Origin: Streptomyces kaniharaensis
GTDB taxonomy: Bacteria; Actinomycetota; Actinomycetes; Streptomycetales; Streptomycetaceae
DNA length: 64,000 bases
Direction of reading: 5' to 3'
Assembly (NCBI RefSeq): GCF_009569385.1
Contig: NZ_WBOF01000006.1
Location: 62,001-126,000 of the forward strand
Positions 17,062 to 26,277 of this stretch are shown here, piece after piece. Both the position numbers and the translations under genes were made by a program. Positions within the stretch are counted from its first letter, which is position 1. Each line of letters opens with the position of its first letter. The notes beneath the pieces are model-generated. The model ran no database searches. It worked only from the letters and a program-made list of their open reading frames with translations, and had not been told where the DNA came from.

Positions 17062-17574
17062 ATGAGCAACGAGAGCGATGCGGAGGCCCTCGGCGGCGCC
17101 GAGGAGCCCGCGCCGGCGGTCGCCCCCGCAGGGTTCGAGCTGGGGACGGACGGACCGAAGGTGATCCTGGCCGGGCTGGACGGCTCGGACTCCTCCTGGC
17201 GTGCGACCTCCTACGCCGCCGGACTGGCCCGGCGGCAGGGCGCCGTGCTGGCGGTGGCCTACGTGCAGCCCGTCCTCGGCGCGGCCACGGCGCTCGCGGG
17301 GGCGGCGGTGGAGGAGACCACCCAGGAGATCGCCGACGAACTGCTGTCGGCCCTGCGCGAGGCCGAGCACCGGGTGAAGGAGGTGTGGCGGGTGGAGTGG
17401 CGCTTCCTCACCATGCGCGGCGACCCGTACGGCGGGCTCGCCCGGCTCGCGGACGAACTGCGGGCCGACGCCGTCGTCGTCGGCGCCTCCGAGCAGGCCG
17501 GGCACCGGGTGATCGGCTCGGTGGCGGTCCGCCTGGTGAAGGCAGGGCGCTGGCCGGTGACCGTCGTGCCGTAG
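17062..17574 (+). CDS. Universal stress protein (UspA family)
   Basis: A 170-residue protein with one Usp domain after a 30-residue acidic/Ala leader. The first strand VILAGLDGSDSSWRA has the conserved Asp. The ATP-binding G-2x-G-9x-G-(S/T) pattern is degenerate: VVVGASEQAGHRVIGSVAVR keeps VVGA and GSVA but lacks the first spacing. Usp proteins act in hypoxia and stationary phase. It starts at ATG 17062 and lies 54 bases before a MocR-type regulator in the same direction. Confidence 0.85.
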   Translation: MSNESDAEALGGAEEPAPAVAPAGFELGTDGPKVILAGLDGSDSSWRATSYAAGLARRQGAVLAVAYVQPVLGAATALAGAAVEETTQEIADELLSALREAEHRVKEVWRVEWRFLTMRGDPYGGLARLADELRADAVVVGASEQAGHRVIGSVAVRLVKAGRWPVTVVP

Positions 17575-17628
17575 CGGCCCGCGTGGGCCGACCGCTCCGA
17601 GCAGCGGCGCCGCGCGGCGATAGGGTGC

Positions 17629-19098
17629 ATGACCATGACGGACACGCCGGTCACGCACCCCCGCCAGCCCGCCGAGCCGGCCCATCCGTCCGGCAACGAC
17701 CTGCACCTCGACCTGCCCGCCACCGGCGGGCGCCGCGCGGCCCTGATGGCGGCCCTGCGCGAGGCGATCCGCAGCGGGCGGCTGGCACCCGGCACCAGGC
17801 TGCCGCCGTACCGCTCGCTCGCCGCCGACCTCGGCCTCGCCCGCAACACCGCCGCCGAGGCCTACGCCGAACTCGTCGCCGAAGGCTGGCTGACGGCCCG
17901 GCAGGGCTCCGGCACCACCGTCGCCGAGCGCGCCGAACCGGCGCCGACCGCCCGGGCCCGCCGGCCGTCCGCCCGCCCCGGCCCCGTCCACGACCTGCGG
18001 CAGGGCCAGCCGGACGCCGCCTCCTTCCCACGCTCGGCCTGGCTGGCCGCCGGGCGCCGGGCCCTCACCGCGGCGCCCAACGAGGCGTTCGGGCCCGGCG
18101 ATCCGCAGGGGCGCCGCGAGCTGCGGACCGTCCTCGCCGACTACCTCGCCCGCGCCCGCGGGGTGCGCACCGACCCGGACCGGATCGTCGTCTGCTCCGG
18201 ATTCGCCCACGCGCTGCGGCTGTTGTTCGACGGCGCGGGCGCCGTCCTGCCCGCCGAGGCGAACGGGCCACTGGCCGTCGAGGGGTACGGGCTGGCCTTC
18301 CACCGCTCGCTGCTGGCCGCCGCCGGAGTCACGACCGTGCCGCTGCCGCTGGACGAAAACGGCGCCCGGATAGGGGAGTTGACGGACAGGCCGGACGTCC
18401 GGACGGTGCTGCTCACCCCCGCCCACCAGTTCCCGACCGGCGGGCCGCTGCACGCCGCCCGGCGCGCCGCCGTCGTCGACTGGGCGCGCGGGCGCGGCGG
18501 GCTGGTCCTGGAGGACGACTACGACGGCGAGTTCCGCTACGACCGCCAGCCCGTCGGAGCCGTTCAGGGCCTGGACCCGGAGCGGGTGGTCTACCTCGGC
18601 ACGGCCAGCAAGAGCCTGTCGCCGGCGCTGCGGCTCGGCTGGATGGTGCTGCCCGACCACCTGGTCGACCGGGTGCTCGCCGCCAAGGGCGAACGCGAGG
18701 CCTGGGCCAGCGCGTTGGACCAGCTGACCCTCGCCGAGTTCATCGACTCCGGCGGCTACGACCGGCACGTGCGCCGGATGCGACGCCGCTACCGGGACCG
18801 CCGGGACCGGCTGGTGGCCGCGCTCGCCGCGAGCGCCCCGCACGTCGCGGTCTCGGGCATCGCGGCAGGCCTGCACGCGGTGCTGCGGCTCGCCCCCGGC
18901 ACCGAGCGCTCCGTGCTGAAGGCCGCCGCCTACCGGGGCCTGGCCGTGGACGGGCTCGCCGACTACCGGCACCCGGCGCTCGCGGCGGGCGCCGTGCCCG
19001 CCCCCGACGGCCTGGTGGTCGGCTACGCGACCCCGCCCGACCACGCCTACCCGGCGGCGCTCGCCGCGCTCTGCGACATCCTGCCGCCGCCGGCCTGA
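17629..19098 (+). CDS. MocR-type GntR regulator with aminotransferase domain
   Basis: A 489-residue protein. Residues about 30-100 form a winged helix of the GntR type (LREAIRSGRLAPGTRLPPYR, DLGLARNTAAEAYAELVAEGW). The rest is a fold-type I PLP domain with the PLP lysine in YLGTASKSLSPALRLGW and DYDGEFRYDR before it. These regulators sense PLP or amino compounds and often control vitamin B6 or GABA genes. No pdxST or gabT genes are adjacent, so its target is unknown. ATGs at 17629 and 17635 are both possible starts. Confidence 0.88.
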   Translation: MTMTDTPVTHPRQPAEPAHPSGNDLHLDLPATGGRRAALMAALREAIRSGRLAPGTRLPPYRSLAADLGLARNTAAEAYAELVAEGWLTARQGSGTTVAERAEPAPTARARRPSARPGPVHDLRQGQPDAASFPRSAWLAAGRRALTAAPNEAFGPGDPQGRRELRTVLADYLARARGVRTDPDRIVVCSGFAHALRLLFDGAGAVLPAEANGPLAVEGYGLAFHRSLLAAAGVTTVPLPLDENGARIGELTDRPDVRTVLLTPAHQFPTGGPLHAARRAAVVDWARGRGGLVLEDDYDGEFRYDRQPVGAVQGLDPERVVYLGTASKSLSPALRLGWMVLPDHLVDRVLAAKGEREAWASALDQLTLAEFIDSGGYDRHVRRMRRRYRDRRDRLVAALAASAPHVAVSGIAAGLHAVLRLAPGTERSVLKAAAYRGLAVDGLADYRHPALAAGAVPAPDGLVVGYATPPDHAYPAALAALCDILPPPA

Positions 19099-19266
19099 TC
19101 GTCGGCCTGAACGGGTTCGAGTGAGCGGCGCGCAGGATACGGCCTCGGGCGGCGCCGTGGTGGCGGAACGCGGACACAATGGCCCGCCGCGTCCGCCCGC
19201 CGCTCGTCACCCGGTACGGGCCGGGGCGGAGGGGTGCAACGGAAGCGGTACCGCCCCCTACGCTCC

Positions 19267-19785
19267 ATGGTCATGCGCAGAACACACCTGAGGCGTTCCG
19301 CTCTCGCCGCGATACCGGCCGTCGCCGCCGGTCTGCTCCTCTCCGCCGCACCCGCCCAGGCGGCCGCCCCGCTGCCGTTCACGGCCGTCGTCGACCGGGG
19401 GACGGCCACGCCGGGCAGCTCGTTCACGCTCACGCTGACGCTCAGCAACCCGTACGACACCCCGATCCAGTTCGTCTACCAGAGCGTGCAGCCGACGTAC
19501 TCGACGCTGCAGGAGAAGGGCCTCAAGTTCGCGGCGAGCGCCTGCGGCACCCAGACCAGCGGGTGCAGTGAGAACGTCCACGGTGGCATCGCCCGCTACA
19601 ACGTGCCGCTCGCCCCCGGGGCGACCAGCAGCTTCACCGTGACCTACACCGTCGCTCCGGACTCCGCGTGCGGCGCGACCAGCCGGATCGACCTCTACAC
19701 CTACCTGTACTACGAGTACAACAGTGGCTTGGCCAACAACTCCGGCATCGTCAACCTTCCCGGTACGGCAGTCCCCTGCGTCTGA
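19267..19785 (+). CDS. Secreted hypothetical protein with Ig-like domain
   Basis: A 172-residue exported protein: RRTHLRRSALAAI, a hydrophobic core and cleavage near AQA-A, then a beta-rich domain with PGSSFTLTLTLSNPYDTPI and LAPGATSSFTVTYTV, like Ig-fold (DUF11-type) repeats. Four cysteines may pair. The start is unsure: ATG 19267 or 19273, both without a clear ribosome binding site; a GTG at 19234 lies too close to a GGAGG. Function unknown. Confidence 0.7.
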   Translation: MVMRRTHLRRSALAAIPAVAAGLLLSAAPAQAAAPLPFTAVVDRGTATPGSSFTLTLTLSNPYDTPIQFVYQSVQPTYSTLQEKGLKFAASACGTQTSGCSENVHGGIARYNVPLAPGATSSFTVTYTVAPDSACGATSRIDLYTYLYYEYNSGLANNSGIVNLPGTAVPCV

Positions 19786-19955
19786 CGCCGGTTCCGTCAA
19801 GACCGTCCCCCGTTCTCCGTTCCCCCTTCTCCTGAATCACCGGACAGCTCCTGTTCTCCCGTCAGGTGCCGGCCGCCCCCGTACCGGTACCTGACGGGCT
19901 GTCCGTGCAACCCCTCTCGCCCGCGTCTGTCGGTGCCGGATGGCAGGCTGGGCCC

Positions 19956-20768
19956 ATGGCCGAACCATCGCTCACCGACGCCGCCGACGACGGGCACCTG
20001 CCGATCCCATACGACCTTTACGCCGCCATCCGGAAGCGGGCGGACGAACGGACCGCCCCGCTCGTGGACGGGCTGATCCGCTCATCGCTCGCCCTGGCCC
20101 CGGCCCTCGCGCTGACCCCGGACACCGCCGATGAGTCCGTGGAGGGCCCTGTCGCCGGGCGGCTCGGCGGCCTGCCCGCACTGGCCGACGGCGTCGAGTG
20201 GCCCGAGTACGCCGGGCACCCGATGCAGCTGGTCGCCCAACTCGACTGCGCCGGGCTGGCCGGGGCCCACGCGGGCGGGGACGGCGGCCGGTGGCCGCTG
20301 CCGGCGGACGGGCTGCTGCTGTTCTTCCACGACGACCGCTTCTCCGACTTCGCCGGCCGGGGCTGCCGCGTGCTGCACGTCCCCGAGGGAGCGCCGCTGC
20401 GGCCCGCACCCGCCGGCCGGGACGACTTCCCGCCGCTGCCGGCCGTCCCCGTCCGGGCGCGATGGGTGCTGTCCGCGCCGTCCTACCAGGACCGCGAGCT
20501 GGAGGACCTCTTCCCGGACGACTTCATGATCGCCCTCGATCTCTCCTCCGACTTCCGCGACCACCTCCCCCGCCCCGACGTCCGGGTGCTCGGCTGGTGC
20601 GACACCGACACCGGGCGGCACGAGGGCCACCGGCCGCTGCTCCAGGTCGAGGGCTCGGCGGCCGACGCGGACTGGGGCGAGGCCGTGAACGTCTCCTTCT
20701 GGATCACCGACGAGGACCTGGCGGCCGGCCGCTTCGATCGCGTCCGGCAGGGCGTCGAGGTGGCCTGA
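19956..20768 (+). CDS. DUF1963 (YwqG-like) protein
   Basis: A 270-residue soluble protein. GRLGGLPALADGVEWPEYAGHPMQ with LVAQLDCAGL, then LLFFHDDRF, and the C-terminal stretch VLGWCDTDTGRHEGHRPLLQVEG are typical of the DUF1963/YwqG family, whose function is unknown. The ATG at 19956 was chosen because it starts the conserved region; the frame is open upstream to 19866. It stands alone. Confidence 0.78.
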   Translation: MAEPSLTDAADDGHLPIPYDLYAAIRKRADERTAPLVDGLIRSSLALAPALALTPDTADESVEGPVAGRLGGLPALADGVEWPEYAGHPMQLVAQLDCAGLAGAHAGGDGGRWPLPADGLLLFFHDDRFSDFAGRGCRVLHVPEGAPLRPAPAGRDDFPPLPAVPVRARWVLSAPSYQDRELEDLFPDDFMIALDLSSDFRDHLPRPDVRVLGWCDTDTGRHEGHRPLLQVEGSAADADWGEAVNVSFWITDEDLAAGRFDRVRQGVEVA

Positions 20769-20877
20769 GCCACCCGGCAGGCGGGATTCCGGTAACGCGA
20801 CCTAGGCTGCTGGGAGAGGCCCGCCCGAAAGCGGCACGGCCCCGGAGCGGCACGCCCCGAGAACGGTACGGACGGTC

Positions 20878-21813
20878 ATGGCGGCACAGGCGTCCAGTCG
20901 AGCGGAGCCCCCGGTCGGGGAACTGCTCCGCTCGCTGCGCGCGCATCCGTCCCGGATGCCCGAGCAACTGGCGGTCTTCGCCGTCCGGCACCGGGGGCCG
21001 CGGGCGGCCCGGCGGATCGCCGATCTCCGCGCCGGCCACCCGGAGGCCACGCCCGGCGAACTGGTGGAACTGGCGGTGGGCCGGGCCCGCCGGGTCGGGG
21101 CCGGCGAGGGCTCCTTCGTCGGAGGGCCCTTCGTCTGGCTGGTGCCGTTCGCGTTCTGTACCGCGCTGCTCGAACAGGGCCAGCTGATGCTGGAGATCGC
21201 CGCCCTGGCCGGGAAGGATCCCACGGCCTCGGCCCGGACCGCCGAAGTCCTGGTGCTGCAGGGCGCCCACCCGGACGTCACGGCGGCCGAGCGGGCGCTG
21301 GCCCGCGATCCCCGGGCGGAGCCGTCGGCCGGCCGGTGGCGCGGGTTCTGGTACCTGATCCGCCGGATGGCCCGGCTGCTGGGCATCACCGGCGAGGACG
21401 AGGTCCCACCGCCCGGCCGCTGGCGGACGGCCGGGTCCTGGGCGCTCCTCGGGCTCACCTTCCTGGTCGGCACCGTCGCGCCGCTGGTGTGGCTGCCCTA
21501 CATGGGGGTGTCGTACGGCAAGGCCACCAACCGGCTGGCCGACCGCGCCGTCGCCTTCCACTTCGGCCCGGCGCAGCGGCCCCGCCAGACCCGGCGGGGC
21601 ATCGACCCGGGTGTCCTCGCCGCCGGCCTGCGGGCGCTGCTCTCCGTCCTGCTGCCCGTGGCCGCGGTACTGGGGATCCTGCTGGCCGACGTCCGTGCCG
21701 GCGGCAGCACGTGGCCGGTGGTGGTGCTCGTCCTGGCCGCGCTCTCCACGGTCGTCGGCGGTCTGTGGTATCGCCGCCATCGCCGCCGTGGCAACGGGAA
21801 ACCGGAGGAGTGA
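20878..21813 (+). CDS. Hypothetical membrane protein
   Basis: A 311-residue protein I cannot assign. The N-terminal 150 residues are charged and helical, interrupted by a hydrophobic stretch (GPFVWLVPFAFCTALLEQG). Two to three membrane segments follow near residues 185-210, 245-262 and 268-288, and the C terminus is basic (YRRHRRRGNGKPEE). It is the gene immediately upstream of the encapsulin gene, 267 bases away, in the same direction. The start ATG has a weak ribosome binding site. Confidence 0.65.
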   Translation: MAAQASSRAEPPVGELLRSLRAHPSRMPEQLAVFAVRHRGPRAARRIADLRAGHPEATPGELVELAVGRARRVGAGEGSFVGGPFVWLVPFAFCTALLEQGQLMLEIAALAGKDPTASARTAEVLVLQGAHPDVTAAERALARDPRAEPSAGRWRGFWYLIRRMARLLGITGEDEVPPPGRWRTAGSWALLGLTFLVGTVAPLVWLPYMGVSYGKATNRLADRAVAFHFGPAQRPRQTRRGIDPGVLAAGLRALLSVLLPVAAVLGILLADVRAGGSTWPVVVLVLAALSTVVGGLWYRRHRRRGNGKPEE

Positions 21814-22080
21814 ACCGACGTCTCCCAGGTGATCGGCGCGGACCGGCGCGATCCTGTTCAGATTCACCCTATCGGGGGGTAGTCGGCCACCGCGCGGGTC
21901 CGGCCGGGCGCCGGTGATCTAGGGTTCCGGGTGGGCCGCCGGGAGACGGTGCCCCCGCTCGCGAGACTTCGCCAACACCCCCACCAGTAGGCGTATCTGA
22001 TGATCCGTCATGGCATTTGCCAGGGCGGTTCGGTCCGACCCGACCGCGTGATCTGACCCGATGAATGGAGATCCCTGCCG

Positions 22081-23487
22081 ATGCCCGTGGACACCAGCCC
22101 GGAGACACAGCAGGCTCAGCAGCAGTCCCTCGCCACAGCCGCTGCCCGCAACCTCGCCACCACCACCAAGTCCGCCCCGCAGATGCAGGAGATCACCTCC
22201 CGCTGGCTGCTCAGGGTGCTCCCCTGGGTCGAGGCCCACGGTGGTGCGTACCGGGTGAACCGGCGGCTCACCTACACCGTCGGCAACGGCGTGGTCGAGT
22301 TCGTCAAGACCGGCTCCGAGGTCCGCGTCATCCCCCGCGAGCTGGGCGAACTCGCCCTGCTGCGCGGCTACGAGGACGACGAGGTGCTCACCGCGCTCGC
22401 CGACCGCTGCCGCCAGCGCGACTTCGGCCCCGGCGAGGTGCTCGTCACCCAGGGCGAGGCGGCCGACCGGATCTTCCTGATCGCCCACGGCAAGATCAAC
22501 AAGGTCGGCACCGGCAAGTACGGCGACGAGACCGTGGTCGGTGTGCTCGGCGACGGCGACCGCTTCGGCGACGACGCCATCCTCAACCCGGACGGCGTCT
22601 GGGAGTACACCGCGAAGACCGCCACCGCCGGTGTCGTCCTCACGCTGAGCCGCCGCGACTTCGAGCAGATCCGCGACAACGCGCCGAGCCTGCAGGAGCA
22701 CCTGCAGGAGTTCATGGCCCTGCCGCAGCAGGCCCAGAACGAGCGCGGCGAGGCCGAGATCGCCATGTCGGCCGGCCACCACGGCGAGTTCGAACTGCCC
22801 GGCGCCTTCGTGGACTACGAGCTGAAGCCGCGCGAGTACGAGCTGAGCGTCGCGCAGACCATCCTCAAGGTCCACACCCGCGTCGCGGACCTCTACAACC
22901 AGCCGATGAACCAGATCGAGCACCAGCTGCGGCTGACCATCGAGGCCCTGCGCGAGCGCCAGGAGCACGAGCTCGTCAACAACCCCGAGTTCGGGCTGCT
23001 CCACAACGCCGACTTCGACCAGCGGATCCAGACCCACTCCGGCCCGCCCACCCCGGACGACCTGGACGAACTGCTCAACCGCCGCCGCGACCCCGACTAC
23101 CTGCTGGCCCACCCGCGCGCCATCGCCGCGATCGGCCGCGAGCTCAACGCTCGCGGGCTCTACCCGCACCACGTCGACCTCGGCGGGCAGCAGGTGCCGG
23201 CCTGGCGCGGGGTGCCGATCCTGCCGTGCAGCAAGATCCCGATCACCAAGGAGAACACGAGCTCGATCCTCGTGATCCGTACGGGCGAGGACAACCAGGG
23301 CGTCATCGGCCTGCACCAGACCGGCATCCCGGACGAGTACCAGCCCTCGCTCTCGGTCCGCTTCATGGGCATCGACGAGAAGGCGATCATCTCCTACCTC
23401 GTCAGCGCCTACTACTCGGCCGCGATCCTGGTGCCGGACGCGGTCGGCGTCCTGGAGAACGTCGAGATCGCGCACGGCCGCCACTGA
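22081..23487 (+). CDS. Family 2B encapsulin nanocompartment shell protein
   Basis: A 468-residue HK97-fold shell protein. The N-terminal arm (residues 1-45) and QEITSRWLLRVLPWVEAHGG are encapsulin-like. A cyclic-nucleotide-binding-like domain is inserted at about 92-208: FGPGEVLVTQGEAADRIFLI, then GDRFGDDAIL at 158-167. The shell fold resumes from FVDYELKPREYELSVAQTI with GLYPHHVDLGGQQVPAWRGV and SSILVIRTGEDNQGVIGLHQ. Shells with this insert are the 2B group, known to house terpene cyclases or polyprenyl transferases in other actinobacteria. The phosphate-binding Arg expected after GDxFGxxAL is not seen (WEYTAKT instead), so ligand binding may be altered. No known cargo gene adjoins it. Confidence 0.93.
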   Translation: MPVDTSPETQQAQQQSLATAAARNLATTTKSAPQMQEITSRWLLRVLPWVEAHGGAYRVNRRLTYTVGNGVVEFVKTGSEVRVIPRELGELALLRGYEDDEVLTALADRCRQRDFGPGEVLVTQGEAADRIFLIAHGKINKVGTGKYGDETVVGVLGDGDRFGDDAILNPDGVWEYTAKTATAGVVLTLSRRDFEQIRDNAPSLQEHLQEFMALPQQAQNERGEAEIAMSAGHHGEFELPGAFVDYELKPREYELSVAQTILKVHTRVADLYNQPMNQIEHQLRLTIEALRERQEHELVNNPEFGLLHNADFDQRIQTHSGPPTPDDLDELLNRRRDPDYLLAHPRAIAAIGRELNARGLYPHHVDLGGQQVPAWRGVPILPCSKIPITKENTSSILVIRTGEDNQGVIGLHQTGIPDEYQPSLSVRFMGIDEKAIISYLVSAYYSAAILVPDAVGVLENVEIAHGRH

Positions 23488-23578
23488 CCGCCGCGCCGCC
23501 CCCTGGGCGGCCGAATTTTGCTCCCTGATCCGGCCGGGACCGTAACCGGCCCACCCGAAGATCGTTTGACCTGGCGAC

Positions 23579-23608
23579 GGACGGCCCGCCCGCGGAGGCG
23601 GGCCGTCC
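23579..23608 (+). terminator. Hairpin downstream of the encapsulin gene
   Basis: A perfect 12-bp stem, GGACGGCCCGCC with GGCGGGCCGTCC, closes a CGCGGA loop 91 bases after the encapsulin stop and 95 bases before the next start. It suggests the encapsulin transcript ends here. Confidence 0.75.
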
Positions 23609-23703
23609 GCCTGACCGGGGCCGGGTTCGGCCGACTCATTCCGACGACCGTGATTCCTTTCGACGATGCGCTTTCCCGACGATCCGAGAGGTGTGTGGAG
23701 CCC

Positions 23704-24561
23704 ATGCCGCAGCCCCGGCAGCCCCGACGGATACCGGTGGACGGCGGAGGGAGCGCCGTACCCGGGCGACGGGTGCGAGTGGCCGGTGTGGCGGTCGGTG
23801 CGGTCGCCATGTGCGCGCTGCTGAGCGGCGCGTCCGCGTCCGGCACCGAGCACCACGGCGGGGGGCGCCCGCACGGGCCGGTCATCCACACCTGCGTCTG
23901 CACCGACACGCACGTCGAGGTGGCGGTCGGACCGCACGGGACGGACGTGGGCGTCGGGGTGGACGTCCAAGTCGGCGTCAACGTCCACCCGAAGGGCGAG
24001 GACGGCGGCGACGACGAGCACGGCCACCACGGCGGGCAGCATCACCAACCGCACCCCTGCCCGACCCCGACCCCGAGCCCCAGCCCGACGCAGACCCCCA
24101 CGCGCACACCGAGCCCGACACCCCCGCCGAGCCCGTCGCCGACCCACACGCCCTCGCCGACGCCGCCACAGCCGAGCCCGACGCCGGAGCCCACCCCGAT
24201 GCCCGCGTCACCGGCACCCCCGCCGCCGTCGCCCGCGCCGACGCCGGCCGCGCAGCCCCCCGCGCCGGCCGTACCGAACCCGACCAAGCCACCCGCGCCC
24301 CGGACGGCTGCGCCGGATCCCGACCCGGCGGACCCGAGCCCGGCCGCACCGAGCCCGGTCCCGCCGAGCCCCGCGTGGCCGACCCCGGCGCCGAAGGCCG
24401 CCTACCACGTGCCGGCGGTCAAGCGCATGGCCGCCCCACCGCACCACCGGGGCAACTCGCCCACCACCACGATGCTGCTGGTCACCGTGCCCGCGGTGAT
24501 CGCGCTGGCGGCGCTGCGCCCGAGTCGCGGCCAGGGCCGCGGCCGCTCCAGCGGGACCTGA
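23704..24561 (+). CDS. Secreted Pro/Thr-rich membrane-tailed protein
   Basis: A 285-residue low-complexity protein: a signal segment (VRVAGVAVGAVAMCALLSGA), a short His/Asp/Val-rich domain (HTCVCTDTHVEVAVG and HHGGQHHQPHP), then about 130 residues of Pro-Thr-Ser repeats, and a C-terminal hydrophobic anchor followed by RGQGRGR. No sortase motif is visible. His clusters near residues 55 and 110 could bind metal. The ATG at 23704 has GGAG upstream. Function unknown; it is separated from the encapsulin gene by a terminator. Confidence 0.72.
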   Translation: MPQPRQPRRIPVDGGGSAVPGRRVRVAGVAVGAVAMCALLSGASASGTEHHGGGRPHGPVIHTCVCTDTHVEVAVGPHGTDVGVGVDVQVGVNVHPKGEDGGDDEHGHHGGQHHQPHPCPTPTPSPSPTQTPTRTPSPTPPPSPSPTHTPSPTPPQPSPTPEPTPMPASPAPPPPSPAPTPAAQPPAPAVPNPTKPPAPRTAAPDPDPADPSPAAPSPVPPSPAWPTPAPKAAYHVPAVKRMAAPPHHRGNSPTTTMLLVTVPAVIALAALRPSRGQGRGRSSGT

Positions 24562-24651
24562 CGGCCGCTCCCGCGGGCCGGTTCCCCGATTCCGAATCGG
24601 CCCGACCCCGACATCCCCCGTCACCAAGCCAAGCCAGAGAAGGGAGTCCCC

Positions 24652-25428
24652 ATGTCCGAATGGGTGGCGTTGGCCATCGCCATGGCGGCGGCCTGTGCCG
24701 TCGTCGTGGTGGTGGTGCTGCTGCGGCATCGCCGGGTGGGCACCGTGAAGAACGCCGACGAGACCCCGGACGTCATCGAGTACATCACGATGATGATCGG
24801 CGTGGTCTACGCGATCGTCCTCGGCCTCGCCATCGCGGGCGTCTGGGAGGCGCGCGGTGCCGCCCAGGACGACGTGCTCCGCGAGGCCCAGTCGCTCCAG
24901 GAGGTGAGCGAGCGGGCGGTGGTCTACCCGGTGGATGTCCGCGACAAGGTCCGCGCCGACGTGGACGCCTACGTCTCGTACGTCGTCGACACCGAGTGGA
25001 CGTACATGCGCGAGCACGGCGAGATCTCCGACAAGGGCACCCAACTGCTCGACCAGGTACGCGCGGACGTCGCCACCCGGGCGCCCGCGTCCGAGCTGGA
25101 GGCGCAGAACTACCAGTCCGTCATGGACCGGATCGGCCAGGCCGACGACGCCCGTAGCGCGCGCGGCCAGAACGCCGGTCCGACCATGCCCGGGGTGGTC
25201 TGGTTCGGCCTGATCTCCGGCGCGGTGGTCACCATCGGCATGCTGTTCGCGCTCCAGATCCGGCGTACGCCGAGGGAGTTGATCCTGGCGGGGTGCTTCA
25301 GTGCGCTGATCGCCTTCCTCCTCTTCATGATCTGGGACTTCGACGATCCCTTCGGGCGCAGCGTCTCGGTCACCACCCAGCCGTTCACCGACCTGTTCCC
25401 CCAACTCGGCCTCGACGGCAAGGACTGA
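24652..25428 (+). CDS. DUF4239 (bestrophin-like) membrane protein
   Basis: A 258-residue membrane protein. A first membrane helix at the N terminus is followed by RHRRVGTVKNADETPDVIEY and a second helix, MMIGVVYAIVLGLAIAGVW. A long soluble segment (about residues 65-180) precedes two helices near 185-205 and 215-233 that frame LQIRRTPRELILAG. This is the DUF4239 layout, often annotated bestrophin-like. The ATG at 24652 has AAGGGAG. Transport activity is unproven. Confidence 0.8.
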   Translation: MSEWVALAIAMAAACAVVVVVVLLRHRRVGTVKNADETPDVIEYITMMIGVVYAIVLGLAIAGVWEARGAAQDDVLREAQSLQEVSERAVVYPVDVRDKVRADVDAYVSYVVDTEWTYMREHGEISDKGTQLLDQVRADVATRAPASELEAQNYQSVMDRIGQADDARSARGQNAGPTMPGVVWFGLISGAVVTIGMLFALQIRRTPRELILAGCFSALIAFLLFMIWDFDDPFGRSVSVTTQPFTDLFPQLGLDGKD

Positions 25429-25454
25429 GGGCGAGGGACTGAGCGCGCGGGGCC

Positions 25455-25496
25455 GAGGGGCCGTGCGGATCGACAGCCGATCCGCGCGGCCCTCTC
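25455..25496 (+). terminator. Hairpin after the DUF4239 gene
   Basis: GAGGGGCCG-T-GCGGATCG pairs with CGATCCGC-GCGGCCCTCTC around ACAGC. About 17 pairs with one G-T type mismatch, 27 bases after the stop. Confidence 0.68.
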
Positions 25497-25641
25497 CGCG
25501 TATCCGGCCGACCGTCAGCGCGGACCGCCGTCCATCACCGCTCCCCGTCCGGGCGTCCGCCCGCTGGACCGCCCCCGGTCACCGAACTCGCGGCCCGGTA
25601 GGTTGACCGTTACGGAGCAGGCCCCGAACGGAGGACTCGCC

Positions 25642-26277
25642 ATGGACAGCCAGGACTGGGACGACCGCTACGCCGCGAGCGAGCTGGTGTGGGGCGCCGA
25701 GCCCAACATGTGGGTGGTCCGCGAACTCACCGGCCGCACCCCCGGCCGCGCCCTCGACGTCGCCGCAGGCGAGGGCCGCAACGCGATCTGGCTGGCCGCC
25801 CAGGGCTGGGAGGTCACCGGGTTCGACTTCTCCGCCGTCGCCGTCGAACGCGCCGAACGGCTCACCGCCGAGCTGCCCGACGAGGTCGCCGACCGGCTCA
25901 CCTGGCGGCACGACGACGCCCGCACCTTCGAGCCCCCGGCCACCGGCTACGACCTCGTCCTGGTCGCCTACCTCCAGGTGCCCGCGCGGGACCGTCGCAC
26001 CGCGCTGCGCCACGCGGCCGACGCGCTCGCCCCCGGCGGCACCCTGCTGGTGATCGGGCACGACCTCCACAACCTCACCGAGGGCATCGGTGGCCCGCAG
26101 GACCCGCGCGTGCTGTACACCCCGGACGACGTGCTCGCCGACCTCGCGGGCCTCGGCCTGACGACCGTCCGCGCGGAGCGCGTCCACCGCCTGGTCGGCG
26201 GTGAACCCGGGCACCGGGGCGGGGGCGGCGGTACGGCCGTGGACCTGCTGGTCCGGCTGGAGCGGGGCGCCGGGTGA
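25642..26277 (+). CDS. Class I SAM-dependent methyltransferase (TehB-like)
   Basis: A 211-residue methyltransferase. Motif I is ALDVAAGEGRNAIWLAAQGW, motif II follows at VTGFDFSAVAVERAER, and the motif IV-like region is YDLVLVAYLQVP. The N terminus, WDDRYAASELVWGAEPNMWV, is typical of tellurite-resistance-type and thiopurine-type small-molecule methyltransferases. The ATG at 25642 has GGAGG eight bases upstream. The 3' end overlaps the next gene by four bases (GTGA), so both are translated together. Confidence 0.85.
   Translation: MDSQDWDDRYAASELVWGAEPNMWVVRELTGRTPGRALDVAAGEGRNAIWLAAQGWEVTGFDFSAVAVERAERLTAELPDEVADRLTWRHDDARTFEPPATGYDLVLVAYLQVPARDRRTALRHAADALAPGGTLLVIGHDLHNLTEGIGGPQDPRVLYTPDDVLADLAGLGLTTVRAERVHRLVGGEPGHRGGGGGTAVDLLVRLERGAG

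Noticed and set aside
24060..24400. CRISPR-like or tandem repeats
   Set aside because: The periodicity comes from Pro/Thr/Ser codons in the secreted protein gene; there are no unique spacers of even length.
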